A stretch of DNA of 64,000 bases from Ampullaceana balthica (taxonomy: Eukaryota; Mollusca; Gastropoda; Lymnaeidae), in assembly GCA_944989445.1 (NCBI GenBank), contig CALYLW010000573.1:430825-494824 (forward strand), given 5' to 3'. A program made the translations under genes and the position numbers. How positions within the stretch are numbered: the first letter of the stretch is position 1; each line of letters starts with the position of its first letter. Under the pieces are notes generated by a model. The model had not been told where the DNA came from. It did not search any database and saw nothing but the letters and a program-made list of their open reading frames with translations. Positions 43,501-50,394 of the stretch are shown here, in pieces.

Positions 43501-46282
43501 CGTCATTTGTGACGGGTGTACGCTAGTCTTTACATAAATAACGAAACATTCGTGTTTGCAGTGCATGTCCTTTAATGAAATTTACAATCTGGATAATATC
43601 ATGCATGATGACCTTCAGTTCAGGTTCCATTATTTCACAAGCATCAACTTAGATCAGAGTTTTCCCGCAAATTTTTGAAAATGAAGTATGAAACTTGCAC
43701 AAGCCCGAAGACATCTTAAAATTAATCTTAATCTCTGCTCTGCGCAAAAAAATATTCACTTGATAGCCAGAAGTCCTTCATACGACAAGCAACCAAGCGC
43801 ATTAAAACGCTTTAAGAGCATCATTTTTGGTGGCTTTACGAGTTGCACAGGCCAAAAGCCTAGTTATCGAGGGGGGGGGGAGTGTTTAACAGACTGTTTG
43901 AAATACGTGATGCTGTGAGAGAGTTTCTTGGAGAAGAAAACATCTAAGCTTGTTGATCATTTGAAAGATAGCTTATGAGTTTCTGTTCTGGCTTACTTAG
44001 CTGACTTTTTAAAAGCTGAATAAACTTAATTAATCTCTGGAAGGAAAGCAGACACATTTAATTACTCTCAGTGACAAAGTGTCTGCTTTTACGAAATAGC
44101 TTGATAATTTTGAAAAACAAAATTATTTAAATATATTTTTGACATGTTTCATCAATTTTTACGAATTTAACGATATACCAGAAAATGTTGAAAACAATAA
44201 AACTGTTGATAAATTTGATTTCTGACAATATTCAATCACCGAAGGATCAATTTAACTTCTACTTTCGTGATTTGAACGTTCAGAGCTTTTCGTTGGTTTT
44301 CAGTCCGGTTCTTGCACTCATCGACTCATTAAATTTTACCAACATCGAATTTAAACCAATTCATTGAACTAAATAGCAATAGACCTACTACTTTGAATAG
44401 GTTGCATCGGAAAGAAAGCTTGATGAAATTTTGGAGTACTCAGAACTGTCTCAGAAAGCTTTTAAAATAATTTTACCCTCTGCAACATTATATTTTTGTG
44501 AATGTGGATTTTCTGCATTGTTTACAATAAAAAATCAAAACAAGACATCGTTCCCGACTTGAAGTTGAAGATGAACTAAGATGGAGTCTATCAAGTATTA
44601 CACCTCGTTTGGATGTACTGTTCTCAAATGTGCAAACTCAAGGCTCGAAATAAATAAACTAATGTAGCAGTCGTACTAACTACTGTTTATGACTTTAAGT
44701 TTTTTTTTAAAAGTAAACAATAAGAATTGAGTAATACTAGAGGTATAAGACTAGTATAAATGACATTTTTCGTCACAAAAGAAAGACATTACAGTCTGTT
44801 TCCATTAAATATTGTTTTTGGAGAATGCAAATCGTAGTATTTTAGTATAGTTTTACTAACTAACATGTATACTAGTAAATAGTTGTATACAAAATATAAT
44901 TATATATACATTTCCAGCACGGATATTGCACAATTATCAGTAGTGGTCCGCGGTTAAGACACCATTTTTACAAGAGGTCCTAGAACCACTGATATAGAGA
45001 CACAATATGAGAAAGGAATTAATGAAATTATGTATTCTAATAATGCGAGACTAATGTTTGTGATACTGGGACTTAGAAAAAATGTTAAACGTTGAATGTC
45101 TTACGGTGACGATAACAAACTCAGGTTAACTCAGGAGTTCTACAAGGAACTGTGCTAGGTCCCTTACTCTTTTTAATTTATATAAATGATTTACCCAACA
45201 ACATCTCAACAGGTACACAAGTTAGGTTATTTGCTGATGATTGTATAATCTATAGAACAATTAAATCAGAACAAGATAGCAAAATTTTACAAAAAGACTT
45301 AGATGAATTGATAAAATGGGAAACTAACTGGAGTATGTCTTTCCACCCAGAAAAGTGTCAACTGTTAAGAGTAACAAAGAAAAAGAAACAAATAAATTCA
45401 AAATATTACATTCATGGAAAAGAACTTACCCAAACTAAAGATGCAAAATACTTAGGAGTCTTAATAAATTTAATGAGAAACTATCATGGAATCCCCATGT
45501 CAATGAAGTTATTAAAAAATCAAACAAAACCTTAGGCTTTATAAAAAGAAACTTTAACAAATGTAATCGAGATATAAAACTAAAATGCTACCTCACTTTG
45601 GTGAGACCTGTACTAGAATATGCATCTTCTGTATGGGACCCATCCACCAAAGAAAACATTGATAAACTAGAACAAATTCAAAAAAGAGCTGCCAGATTCA
45701 TTACTGGAGAATATTCAAAACTGACAAGAATAACACCATTAGTTAAATCATTAAAGATTGAAAACTAGAGGATAGAAGAACCAAGAGCAAAGTAGTAATC
45801 ATACATAAAGCAATTAATTATAATTTAGAAATACAACACAAAGATAACTTAATACAACCCTCAGATAGACATAACGATAAAAACACCTTTCTTATTCCGT
45901 ATGCAAGAACAAACTCATACAAATTTTCGTTCTTCCCGTCCGGAATTCGGGCGTGGAATGGATTGCCTGAAGAATCCAGGAAAACCAACACTTTATCAAC
46001 ATTTAAATCTCTAATAAAAATGCAGGACTAAACACAAACCATAGATAAGCGTAGGACGCAATAATCTTCTGTATAGAAGGAGCGTCTGTAAACCGATAAG
46101 ATAAGATAACTCAGTACAATGATGTTTCCACACCAGACACCAGTAAATGTGGCCTAGAGACATACAGCCCGTTGGGACTTACCGTAGCCAGTGCTTCCTG
46201 TGGCGAGTTCCAGGTACAGACTGCACACTTGGATAACCACAAGGTGACCGAAGAGCAGGGTGCCTCCACGGACCGACACCAT
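18411..46282 (-). CDS. Secreted alpha-carbonic anhydrase (spliced, 405 aa)
   Basis: Complement join of 46183-46282, 40396-40568, 39028-39094, 38550-38711, 30600-30770, 25635-25783, 24974-25079, 19749-19906 and 18411-18542: 1,218 nt, every junction phase-consistent. It hydrates CO2 to bicarbonate. Residues 1-30 are a signal peptide. Residues 34-167 are an Arg/Ser-rich extension. Residues 169-405 are the alpha-CA domain. Zinc ligands H251, H253 and H276 (HFHWG, EMHLV), E263 (GSEH) and gatekeeper T339 (GSLTTPPC) are present. C180 and C343 match the disulfide of extracellular CAs. NVRPLQPL near the C-terminus is also typical. The proton-shuttle His64 equivalent is F223 and Gln92 is G249, so turnover may be low. 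No GPI or transmembrane segment is seen, so it is probably secreted. Confidence 0.92.
18668..19523. repeat. 31/32-bp minisatellite, about 27 copies
   Basis: Unit ggggcgctagatcatgacca plus gtgtttttagtg. The left third has divergent copies (gtgtgttagtagg), while the right two thirds are almost identical. In CA intron 8. Confidence 0.97.
19572..19693. repeat. 13-bp repeat, about 9 copies
   Basis: Perfect copies of gaattgacatctt, 55 bases from the exon 8 donor in CA intron 8. Confidence 0.96.
19749..19906 (-). CDS. Carbonic anhydrase exon 8 (gatekeeper region)
   Basis: Acceptor cgcatattcag; donor gtgaat. Encodes SRLLPP, then YYRYVGSLTTPPCTENIIW, the hallmark CA segment holding Thr199, Leu198 and the second disulfide Cys equivalents. 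Enters phase 1, leaves phase 0. Confidence 0.95.
20048..20172. repeat. 36-bp repeat, 3.5 copies
   Basis: Unit tatagtgtaaaattatgtac plus catggggaaaatttta, near-identical copies. Confidence 0.93.
20541..20562. repeat. Interstitial telomere-like repeat
   Basis: About 3.5 copies of ggttag, the metazoan telomere hexamer. Too short to mean a chromosome end. Confidence 0.8.
20742..20957 (-). other. Unrecognised 71-codon open frame in CA intron 7
   Basis: An open frame without a start Met, with non-repetitive protein-like composition (for example AWIFAESRAVAGLNYCSR and FACQTWDDLF), ending in taa. It sits on the CA strand, but CA exons 7 and 8 join perfectly without it and it has no CA motif. The upstream sequence lacks a pyrimidine tract. 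It could be a fragment of another gene, an old element or chance. Confidence 0.25.
21108..21364 (-). mobile_element. Non-autonomous Helitron, copy 1
   Basis: Read on the minus strand: 5' end tcaatatacataattcccgt, 3' end with hairpin ccgtca-tttt-tgacgg, then gtgatacactag, inserted between A and T. The tc start, subterminal hairpin, ctag end and AT target site are the Helitron hallmarks. 257 bp, no coding capacity. In CA intron 7. Confidence 0.85.
21900..22570. other. AT-rich spacer with (AAT)n
   Basis: A short (taa)n run lies near 22,305-22,330. A G-run-flanked patch at 22,040-22,250 resembles other element fragments. No exon seen. Confidence 0.45.
23004..23191. mobile_element. hAT MITE with 8-bp target duplication
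   Basis: Terminal inverted repeats cagtgatggccaacctttt and (right, inverted) cagtgatggcaaacctat. It is flanked on both sides by ggctagag (22,996-23,003 and 23,192-23,199), a perfect 8-bp duplication as made by hAT transposases. 188 bp, non-coding. In CA intron 7. Confidence 0.92.
23265..23515. repeat. Dispersed repeat with GGCGCC hairpin
   Basis: Two adjacent copies of a module that starts with gggcgccttcggcgcccac (a perfect short hairpin) or its variant and continues with agtaactta...aatgtacacaaagtattt. Further copies lie at 26,867-26,985 and, partial, 27,480-27,560. It may be the 3' part of a larger Helitron-like element. Confidence 0.6.
23857..23986. repeat. 130-bp perfect palindrome
   Basis: The two 65-base arms are exact reverse complements, centred on gtac at 23,920-23,923, with no spacer. 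It includes aggcctgacaggacgtaaca in both arms. It could be a foldback element, a recent inverted duplication or an assembly or replication artefact. Confidence 0.95.
24142..24458 (-). mobile_element. tRNA-derived SINE, copy B
   Basis: Minus-strand reading: A-box region tggtcgagtggcagcgcact, perfect B box ggttcgaatcc, body as in copy A, and a LINE-type tail with cttctacatagaaggagcgt and gataa repeats. About 20 bases at the 5' end are duplicated (24,418-24,458). Its pol III boxes are better preserved than in copy A. Confidence 0.88.
24460..24920 (-). pseudogene. CR1-like LINE, C-terminal RT fragment
   Basis: Minus-strand frames contain FFCAPKQWNSLPLHIR and then FKTALKIHLF, the usual end of CR1/jockey RT proteins, after a frame change. 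This is a different family from the LINE at 0.6 and 45 kb. Lies just upstream of SINE copy B in the same orientation. Confidence 0.7.
24974..25079 (-). CDS. Carbonic anhydrase exon 7 (third zinc ligand)
   Basis: Acceptor ttgtcctgcttcctacag; donor gtgaat. Begins MHLVSYN, with H276 equal to His119 of human CA II, and ends with the strand DGVHVVAIFFEML. Phase 0 in, phase 1 out. Confidence 0.94.
25135..25570. repeat. (GT)n and compound GA microsatellites
   Basis: A (gt)n run, then impure GA repeats with cagcga interruptions and an (ca)n run at about 25,499-25,516. The Ser/Leu or Arg/Glu open frames here are artefacts. In CA intron 6. Confidence 0.96.
25635..25783 (-). CDS. Carbonic anhydrase exon 6 (zinc site HFHWG)
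   Basis: Acceptor cccctccag; donor gtgagc. Encodes GTYILSGIHFHWGS and FAGSEHQMHGKTFPLE, giving the first two zinc-binding His (H251, H253), E263 and E274 (Glu117 equivalent, which orients His119). Phase 1 in, phase 0 out. Confidence 0.95.
25960..26274. mobile_element. Tigger/mariner-like remnant (AAGTCGAA family), copy without insert
   Basis: The right end is gagagaggtccgactg followed by ta. The body aligns with 29,540-30,240 but lacks the 394-bp element nested there. The left end is missing. It therefore gives the empty-site sequence. Confidence 0.75.
26280..26700. other. Gene-free AT-rich spacer in CA intron 5
   Basis: No feature that I can support apart from a short plus-strand open frame at 26,391-26,585 with no recognised motif. 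Confidence 0.4.
27275..27480 (-). mobile_element. Helitron 3' termini, two truncated fragments
   Basis: On the minus strand, gcggcgtatgttacgccgc forms a hairpin followed by gggtcaactag ending at 27,275. Beside it, about 27,412-27,480, is another terminus with ccgtcatttttt and cgggtgata. Both are Helitron-type 3' ends of different subfamilies. Confidence 0.65.
27833..28084 (-). mobile_element. Non-autonomous Helitron, copy 2
   Basis: Same structure as copy 1: tc start at 28,084, hairpin ccgtca-tttt-tgacgg, ctag end at 27,833, preceded by the expected T on the minus strand. It abuts copy 3 with no bases between. Confidence 0.85.
28085..28384 (-). mobile_element. Non-autonomous Helitron, copy 3
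   Basis: Starts with tc at 28,384 and ends with ctag at 28,085, directly joined to copy 2. It has an internal insertion relative to copies 1 and 2 (cagctgaaatctatt and a cagcgccacct duplication). Confidence 0.85.
28600..28830 (-). mobile_element. Helitron-like termini, degraded
   Basis: Near 28,607 (ctag, cggcacgtccggaggtgaccg) and 28,790 (ctag, atggcgtagcatacgcc) the minus strand shows a hairpin followed by ctag, as in the better copies. The rest is not alignable by eye. Confidence 0.45.
29367..30240. mobile_element. Tigger/mariner-like element with nested insertion
   Basis: Left end agtcagaactcgctaagtcg, right end (inverted) cagtcggacctctctaagtc, TA-flanked. Related to 25,960-26,274. Interrupted at 29,706-30,099 by another element. 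Non-coding. Confidence 0.75.
29706..30099. mobile_element. hAT-like element nested in the Tigger-like element
   Basis: Flanked by a duplicated gctgccccc (29,697-29,705 and 30,100-30,108). The ends gaggggcggattaag and cttaatcctccgta match the family at 18,049. The interior has about 240 extra bases compared with that copy. Confidence 0.8.
30600..30770 (-). CDS. Carbonic anhydrase exon 5 (start of catalytic domain)
   Basis: Acceptor gctcttatctactcag; donor gtcagt (a weaker alternative gtgatt lies 4 bases on but breaks phase). Encodes GPSEWFRHFPSCGQGLQSPI and, at the end, ITITNNGFT. C180 is the first disulfide Cys. F223 replaces the proton-shuttle His. Phase 1 at both ends. Confidence 0.94.
30812..31962. 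repeat. 27-bp minisatellite, about 42 copies
   Basis: Unit agcatgccaagtacagaaat plus agaaagt. Copies from about 31,500 to 31,940 are identical, while the half next to CA exon 5 carries many point variants. Multiple-of-3 length keeps four frames open, giving spurious ORFs of up to 416 codons. Starts about 40 bases from the exon 5 acceptor. Confidence 0.98.
32080..32355. repeat. 31-bp degenerate minisatellite, about 9 copies
   Basis: Unit aatcaccataacaaacatgt plus cactatgtccc with frequent substitutions. In CA intron 4. Confidence 0.92.
32585..33980 (-). mobile_element. Jockey/CR1-like LINE, copy 3, interrupted
   Basis: Minus-strand frames carry RT thumb remnants (for example NWSMSFH near 33,790) and the C-terminal IRAWNEFP near 32,735, followed by the family 3' tail to 32,585. 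It is broken by many frameshifts and by the 491-bp element at 32,924-33,414. Older than the copies at 0.6 and 45 kb, judged by divergence. Confidence 0.7.
32924..33414. mobile_element. hAT-like MITE inserted in LINE copy 3
   Basis: Terminal repeats caggggtcaccaaatttt and (inverted) ctgggttaccaaact. Flanks ctctagtg and gctctagg form an imperfect 8-bp duplication. Contains gggccggatggc and tcgggccg typical of hAT MITEs. LINE sequence resumes on both sides. Confidence 0.78.
34000..35160. other. Gene-free region with a hAT-like terminus
   Basis: At 34,237 the sequence cagtggcgtcactaggg resembles a hAT end (a similar one is at 39,172), but no matching opposite end was found. From 34,990 to 35,150 the sequence is rich in acatgcacatac words. 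No exon seen. Confidence 0.45.
35380..36985 (-). pseudogene. RTE/craniofacial-type LINE, EN and RT with internal deletion
   Basis: Read on the minus strand: an endonuclease end (INENGQRLLGLCCSRGLCDT) near 36,590 runs directly into RT fingers (YIAFVDFTKAFDFISRNGLF). Next come FRQGCVLAPTLFAIFFSVLL, ELLFADDAALITHTQ near 36,110, a thumb region, and the C-terminal LWCLRRIFSIKGQDKVPNSE and HLRWLGHVKRI. The catalytic FADD is intact. The part between endonuclease and RT domain 1 is missing, and frames change near 36,110 and 36,090. A dead copy in CA intron 4. Confidence 0.85.
37003..37145. repeat. 11-bp repeat, about 13 copies
   Basis: Unit aggcctcacat, with gtcctcacata variants near the right end. 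It starts right at the endonuclease side of the LINE. Confidence 0.95.
37230..37370. repeat. About 73-bp tandem duplication
   Basis: Two copies sharing tacatacacaactactatgt, cacgcgtcacgtgtatt and agacacatgta. Confidence 0.85.
37866..38480. repeat. 47-bp minisatellite, about 13 copies
   Basis: Unit cagaatatggtatattaaca plus a variable tattggccta or tcgtggccca block and ccctataacccatata. The two block types are interspersed. It ends about 70 bases from the CA exon 4 donor. Confidence 0.97.
38550..38711 (-). CDS. Carbonic anhydrase exon 4 (N-terminal extension)
   Basis: Acceptor ggtatttggccag; donor gtatgc. Encodes a basic, Pro/Ser/Thr-rich stretch (for example RYRPQRPFRPTSSTW) ending TSSTNS. 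Phase 1 at both ends. No known domain. The only frame that stays open is the one that fits the neighbours. Confidence 0.8.
39028..39094 (-). CDS. Carbonic anhydrase exon 3 (N-terminal extension)
   Basis: Acceptor caattcgtcaacag; donor gtaagt. Encodes MTSFAGVPRRTIQRLHGEF. It is required by phase: exon 2 ends in phase 0 and exon 4 starts in phase 1, and this 67-nt exon converts one to the other. Too short for simple ORF detection. Confidence 0.75.
39470..39680. repeat. Degenerate minisatellite (gggcccccaaag)
   Basis: Four to five diverged copies of a unit with atgtgatgtacataggggcc, interspersed with caatagcacca. Confidence 0.7.
39800..40170. repeat. 42-bp minisatellite, about 9 copies
   Basis: Unit gaagacatcatatacaccaa plus acagggcatcacatacaccaca. 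Lies in CA intron 2, ending about 220 bases before exon 2. Confidence 0.94.
40396..40568 (-). CDS. Carbonic anhydrase exon 2 (N-terminal extension)
   Basis: Acceptor ccttttcctgcag; donor gtgagt (near-perfect). Encodes 57 residues rich in Arg and Ser (GSRRNSFLRGIPSARTASM is typical). Phase 1 in, phase 0 out. The extension has no detectable fold. It could be a propeptide or a charged linker to extracellular matrix. Confidence 0.8.
41005..41400. mobile_element. hAT-like terminus and flank
   Basis: At 41,005 caggggtcggcgaacatttt resembles a hAT end. It lies about 500 bases from the C-terminal end of the minus-strand hAT transposase and may be that element's 3' terminus. The plus-strand open frame at 41,052-41,399 has no recognised motif. 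Confidence 0.5.
41840..43096. repeat. 114-bp tandem array, 11 copies, from transposase coding sequence
   Basis: Each unit encodes 38 residues in frame. Copies differ at few sites, chiefly gcgaat/gggaat (plus strand). This pattern is of period three. The change is synonymous (Ser, tcg/tcc) in the minus-strand transposase frame and Arg/Gly in the opposite frame, which marks the minus strand as the original coding strand. Confidence 0.97.
43480..43526 (+). mobile_element. Helitron 3' end, plus orientation
   Basis: Hairpin ccgtca-tttg-tgacgg, then gtgtacgctag and T. Same subfamily as the copies at 21-28 kb. It interrupts the hAT pseudogene. The 5' part was not found. Confidence 0.7.
43900..44655 (+). 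pseudogene. Second hAT transposase remnant
   Basis: Plus-strand frames contain VDHLKDSL and VSVLAYLADFLKAE near 43,960, a segment like KMLKTIKLLINLISDNIQS near 44,190, and near the end LPSATLYFCECGFSAL with a frame change and RLEVEDELRWSLSSITPRLD. These are ZBED5-type motifs in order. It is oriented head-to-head with the minus-strand copy and differs strongly from it, so it is a separate insertion. Confidence 0.75.
45122..46108 (+). mobile_element. Jockey/CR1-like LINE, copy 2, 5'-truncated
   Basis: Best-preserved copy here. RT motifs VLGPLLFLIYINDLPNNIST and VRLFADDCIIYRTIKSEQD with an intact ADD, then WSMSFHPEKCQLLRVTKKK. Frameshift near 45,470, then the C-terminal part and family 3' tail ending in gataa repeats. 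It starts inside the RT, so it is a typical dead-on-arrival insertion, in CA intron 1. Confidence 0.9.
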
Positions 46283-46307
46283 CTTGGTTGGCCAGGGTGC
46301 ACTCGAA
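46183..46307 (-). CDS. Carbonic anhydrase exon 1 (start and signal peptide)
   Basis: Coding from the ATG at 46,282 to donor gtaagt. The 25 bases upstream follow an acceptor (atgtttccttag), so an earlier non-coding exon exists. Encodes MVSVRGGTLLFGHLVVIQVC and LYLELATGSTGY: a basic start, a hydrophobic core and small residues for cleavage. Leaves in phase 1. Confidence 0.85.
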
Positions 46308-46309
46308 CT

Positions 46310-46870
46310 AAGGAAACATAATAATTTTCTTATAAAAGAGAATGTTATTGTTTTAAACAGTTTCCAAACATCAGTGATGTCATTTGCAAGAAGAAAAAAA
46401 ATAGGTGTTAGATCTATATTTTTTTATATCTCTGGTTCTCAAATTAAAGGACATAAAGGCTGAAATTTAAATATATTCATTTTATAATCTAAAAAAATGT
46501 ATTTGAGTAATCTTCAACTTTAGCTAGCCTCAATTAATTATATCATTGAATATTATATATCTAGATTTAATATCAAAACAACTAAAACTATTCAAAATAG
46601 TTCAAAGCTCTATGATGTAATTGACATATTTAATAATGTTAATCTATTACAAAAATTACATGTATTCATATTTTTCTTATCAGGACTCCATGGTCACATG
46701 GCCAAACACATACACCAAAAAGAACACGCGCTACAAGGAACGTTAGGAGACAATCCTTTATAATATTAAAATGTTATAGTCATTTAGGAAGCTCTTCTTT
46801 GAAATAAAAACAACAAAACCAATAAAAACTCCAGGTCATCGGGAATCCAGAGTAGTAGAGGAGAAATTAA
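46310..46870. other. Gene-free AT-rich stretch
   Basis: Intron 5' of the coding exon. No element or array recognised. Confidence 0.45.
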
Positions 46871-46877
46871 ACCGATA

Positions 46878-47805
46878 CTGTGGTATCGCGAGATACGAAT
46901 ACTTCAAGATACGAAATATCCAAGATACGAAAGGCCACTCAAAGAATTTTTTTTCCAAGTACGAAAAAATAATAATTCCAAGATACGAAATAGGCGCAGC
47001 TGACATCATTGAACATCCCTTGATTTTGTATTCAATTTGCCACCAACAATTCTTGCGCAGTGCAATGACATTTTCCTGACTCATTTCAGAAATATTGTAA
47101 AATGCAGTACAAAAAAAAAGCTTCCTTGGATCAACATTTGCTATGAGACCATTAGTAAGCGAAGAACAGACCATTAGTAAGAGAAAATTAAAAATAAGAC
47201 AAGAAGATGTTGATGGAAGTGACGCAAAGGACAGAAAATTAGAAAATGCAAAAAAAATAATCTTTTTTTAAATTTTGAAAAGAAAAAAGAATACATAAAT
47301 TTAAGTGTTTTGTTACGTTTGTTTTATGTTAAGTTGTACTAAATGTAAGTGTTTATTTTGCAAACAAATTCATGTAATTTTTGTACATAACGTATTACTT
47401 TCATAACGTTAAGTGTTTCGTACATAAATGCCGTAATGTTTTCTACCATCAGTTCTCCTCCCCTTACTACCTTCTCCGACACATCGCCACATCGACACAT
47501 CACCACATCGCAACATCTCCTCACTCGAAAGGTTCATTTGTATACATATTATTTTTCATTTATTTTATTATGTTTTCATTGTTTTCTTATTATTTATTTC
47601 ATTTACAAAGTTTACTTTTAAGGATTGAAGAAACCTACTTTGTTTTCTGTATAGTTTTCCATGATATGTTCAATTTTTAGTGTTGTTTCTGTGTGGCTTG
47701 AAACTGATTAAGTATTTTACATGTAATACTTAGTTCGAGATACGAAAAATCCAATATACGAAAGCCACCCGGAACGGATTAATTTTGTATCTCAAGGTAA
47801 AACTG
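46878..47805. mobile_element. Tigger/pogo-like remnant, copy 2
   Basis: Same family as 3,985-5,095: left end ctgtggtatcgcgagatacg after TA, right end with ggattaattttgtatctca and actg before TA. Interior aligns in order (ttccttggatcaacatttgc, cactcgaaaggttcatttgt). No intact transposase. Confidence 0.72.
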
Positions 47806-47839
47806 TATTTTTAAAAGAGGAGATTGCCGATGGACTCAC

Positions 47840-48150
47840 CCTAGATGTCAGGAACAGGTCCCTTCTAACACTTGGCTCGTAGGTTGACCCAGGTCAGCTC
47901 CACACTGCAGGGGGGCCATCTTAAGAGTAGATAGACACTGTCCCGCACAGCCCCCCCCCCGCCTCAAAGTCCCACTGAAGGTTGAAATCGAACCAGTCGT
48001 CTTTAAAGTGACGGATTCCATAATTTGAAAAAAGGGAGGGGGAAGTTGGTGAATATCTAAACATATTGCCGGGTTCACTCCGGCTGTGGCCAATGTGTTT
48101 GTGTCCCAAGTGGTCACTACCGAGGTGGAGGTGGGGGGGGGAGCAACACC
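47840..48150 (-). other. Probable non-coding 5' exon of the carbonic anhydrase
   Basis: A GC-richer island ending on the minus strand at a strong donor (catctagg before gtgagt at 47,839). It would pair with the acceptor at 46,308. The upstream boundary and promoter are not clear. Interrupted by C-runs. An open frame in it contains GIRHFKDDWFDFNLQWDFEA, which may be chance or an unrecognised coding exon. Confidence 0.4.
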
Positions 48151-48479
48151 GAGTTATAACCACTTAGCATAATATCTAGGTGTGCGTGTGTGTGTGCGTG
48201 TGTGTGTGTGAGAGAGTGTGTGTGTAGGGTCTATTATAGGGAAGTTAGTCGTACTTTTGGACCCCCCCCCCAGGAAAACATTAAGTCAAAGTAGTTAGTT
48301 ATATTTTTTTTCGCCACTTTGTAATCCTCCTACTGACACATTTAGATGAAATTTTTATTATTATATTAAAATGTTTCTATCACCATAAGAAAAGAATCAA
48401 GAAAAAACTTACTTTGGAGTTTGTTAGGAGAAGGTCACTTATCATATTCCATATAGTTTATTCCACTGATCTACCTTTA

Positions 48480-48655
48480 ACTTATGACGTATTTTAGCTG
48501 CGCGGCCTTGCATATATCTGATTGAAGCCGCGTAGCAGTTTATAATTACCGCACAGCAAATTTTGTAAAATATTGCACAAATAATAGATGCTGTGCGACT
48601 TTGCACACGAGTTTTTATATATTGCGCATGGACCAAGGAATTTTAGAGGGAACAT
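48480..48655 (-). mobile_element. MITE-like dispersed repeat, copy 2
   Basis: Reverse orientation relative to copies at 16,745 and 49,690. Shares gttccctctaaaattccttg (minus strand), ctcgtgtgcaaagtcgcaca and ttgtgcaatattttaca. Confidence 0.6.
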
Positions 48656-49035
48656 TGATGCACATATATATCTCCAGTAAATATTACTTATGTCCTTAAA
48701 CTTAAATTGTCCTTCCATATGTACATACATGTGCATTTAAAATGATTACGTCCCTTATTTAAAATCGCTTCATAATGAGGTGTGTGTCTCATTTGCGTAT
48801 TACATGATATCACCCAAAACTTCTAATTCACTCTCTATCCTCCGTTTTTTATCATAAATCCTCCTATTTCCAAATCTATCTCTAATCTATCAAAAATACT
48901 ATCTTTATATATTCCACTCCATCTGCAGCCTTAATGTGCCAACTTTGGATGTACGCAATGAACGTATGTCCCATCAATGAACTATCAAACCATTCGTTAG
49001 ATTACAGTTGTCCATGACGGGCTGGTAATGTAGAG

Positions 49036-49223
49036 CAGTGCTTCTCAAACTTTTTAGTATTGCGGACCGGCATGAATTTTTTCCATTGCACTAGGGACCG
49101 GTGAACTATTTTCCCTGTACTGACGTGGTAGCGAAATGTCCTTTCTTGGTAACTTCTGCGGACCGGCAGCAGATGGCCCACGGACCGGCACCGGTCCGCG
49201 GACCACCACTTTGAGAAACACTG
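49036..49223. mobile_element. hAT MITE (CAGTGCTTCTCAAAC family)
   Basis: Terminal repeats cagtgcttctcaaactttt and (inverted) cagtgtttctcaaagt. Flanks atgtagag and gtgtagag make a 7-of-8 target duplication. Internal ggaccgg words are repeated. Non-coding. Confidence 0.88.
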
Positions 49224-49398
49224 GTGTAGAGTGTAGACAGTATTTATAGAGCTTGATGAACTAAATGACCTGTTCAAACTTATTCATGAAGGGTGTGGAG
49301 CTCTCACTTAAAACCAATCGGCTAAGTGCAAGGTTCATTAAATGCTGATTTTACTGAAGCGTGTCGGCAGGATAATACAAAGATGCTATATGACAGAT

Positions 49399-49401
<3 letters not shown>

Positions 49402-49440
<39 letters not shown>
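49402..49440. repeat. (AT)n microsatellite
   Basis: About 17 AT dinucleotides, beside the end of the next element. Confidence 0.95.
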
Positions 49441-49441
49441 T

Positions 49442-50215
49442 AAGGCTGCGGAAATTAACGATTAATTTCTCGATTCATCGTTAAAAATTTTAACGATTAA
49501 TTTTTTTTAACGATTATTCGACCCAACACTTATAAATGTACTGGAAGTCAAAAGTAAAATATTTCAGCCAATAATTATAACGATTACACGAACATTTTGG
49601 TTTTAAACTATTGGCTGACACGAATGTTCAAAATGTTGATAAACAATAAAGGTTATTGTGTCCATTGAGAGAAATTGTTTGCCTACCATGCACTGTTCCC
49701 TCTAAGTCTAAGCTTCGTTGGTCCGTGTGCAAAGTTAAAAAAAACAACTCGTGTGCAAAGTTGCACAATGTCCATTTTTGTGTGCAATATTTTACATTTG
49801 CTGCGCGGTGATTCTAAACTCCTGGGTGGCGTCGGTCAAATCTGAACATTGCTACCATGGTTCTAACACTTCGCCTACATATCACCTGCATACCAAAGAT
49901 TCACTACAGTATCGGATACTTCAGCTGAGACAATCTAAAGCTATGTGAACGATTGTTCAGCTCGGCTGGTTATATTGTCAAGAAAACCCGCTAATCACTT
50001 GAACCAAACAATGTCAATACACTTCTCTGTTTGCGTTGTTGGTTAAAAGATGTCATATAAAGAAGACATTTCAGTATTATTTCGATTTTCGACAAGTATA
50101 AATGTTACTTATGACACCATGCATTTCAATTTTTTGCTTTAATCGAATTTAACGATTAATTAATTGTTAATTTTTGAAAAGATAACGATTAAATTTAAAT
50201 TAATCGTTAACAACC
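49442..50215. mobile_element. Element with GGCTGCGGAAATTAACG end, containing a MITE
   Basis: Begins aaggctgcggaaattaacga and ends with cgattaaatttaaattaatc-type words. The same start recurs at 50,235 (cagggctgcgg), and related sequence lies at 1,700 and 55,850. At 49,690-49,850 it contains copy 3 of the MITE-like repeat, so it is a nested structure. Confidence 0.5.
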
Positions 50216-50394
50216 ATAATATCTATATATATCAGGGCTGCGGAAATTAACCATTAATTATTCAATTAATCGTTAACAAATTTAGTTTAATCCATTAAAA
50301 TTAATTTGATCAATTAAAATTCGATTAAAAAGTTGAGAAAATATCTCTAATATTTTGTTACCAAATTATTTATAATTTATATTTTTTAATCCTT

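Larger units (their letters stand above)
41530..43660 (-). pseudogene. ZBED5-like hAT transposase with an amplified 114-bp block
   Basis: Minus strand, N to C: KVIMHDIIQIVNFIKGHALQ near 43,600, a short Helitron end inserted at about 43,470-43,527, LRWLSRGNVLNRLWALKAEL near 43,410, then FEHVNALNKELQG. Next comes LYLEHCRNITVDDIKDVVV and an array of 11 copies of a 38-residue unit containing HLTKLKERFTIYFPV and SCAVDPFRC. The C-terminal part near 41,650-41,540 carries LLPFATTYL and a KTK-R-RLDPVGS motif after a frameshift. In normal family members the HL..L...F..YFP segment occurs once. Stops and frameshifts elsewhere make it a pseudogene. Confidence 0.85.

Noticed and set aside
48181..48224. Z-DNA-type regulatory (GT)n tract
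   Set aside because: A short impure microsatellite with no other promoter evidence on either strand.
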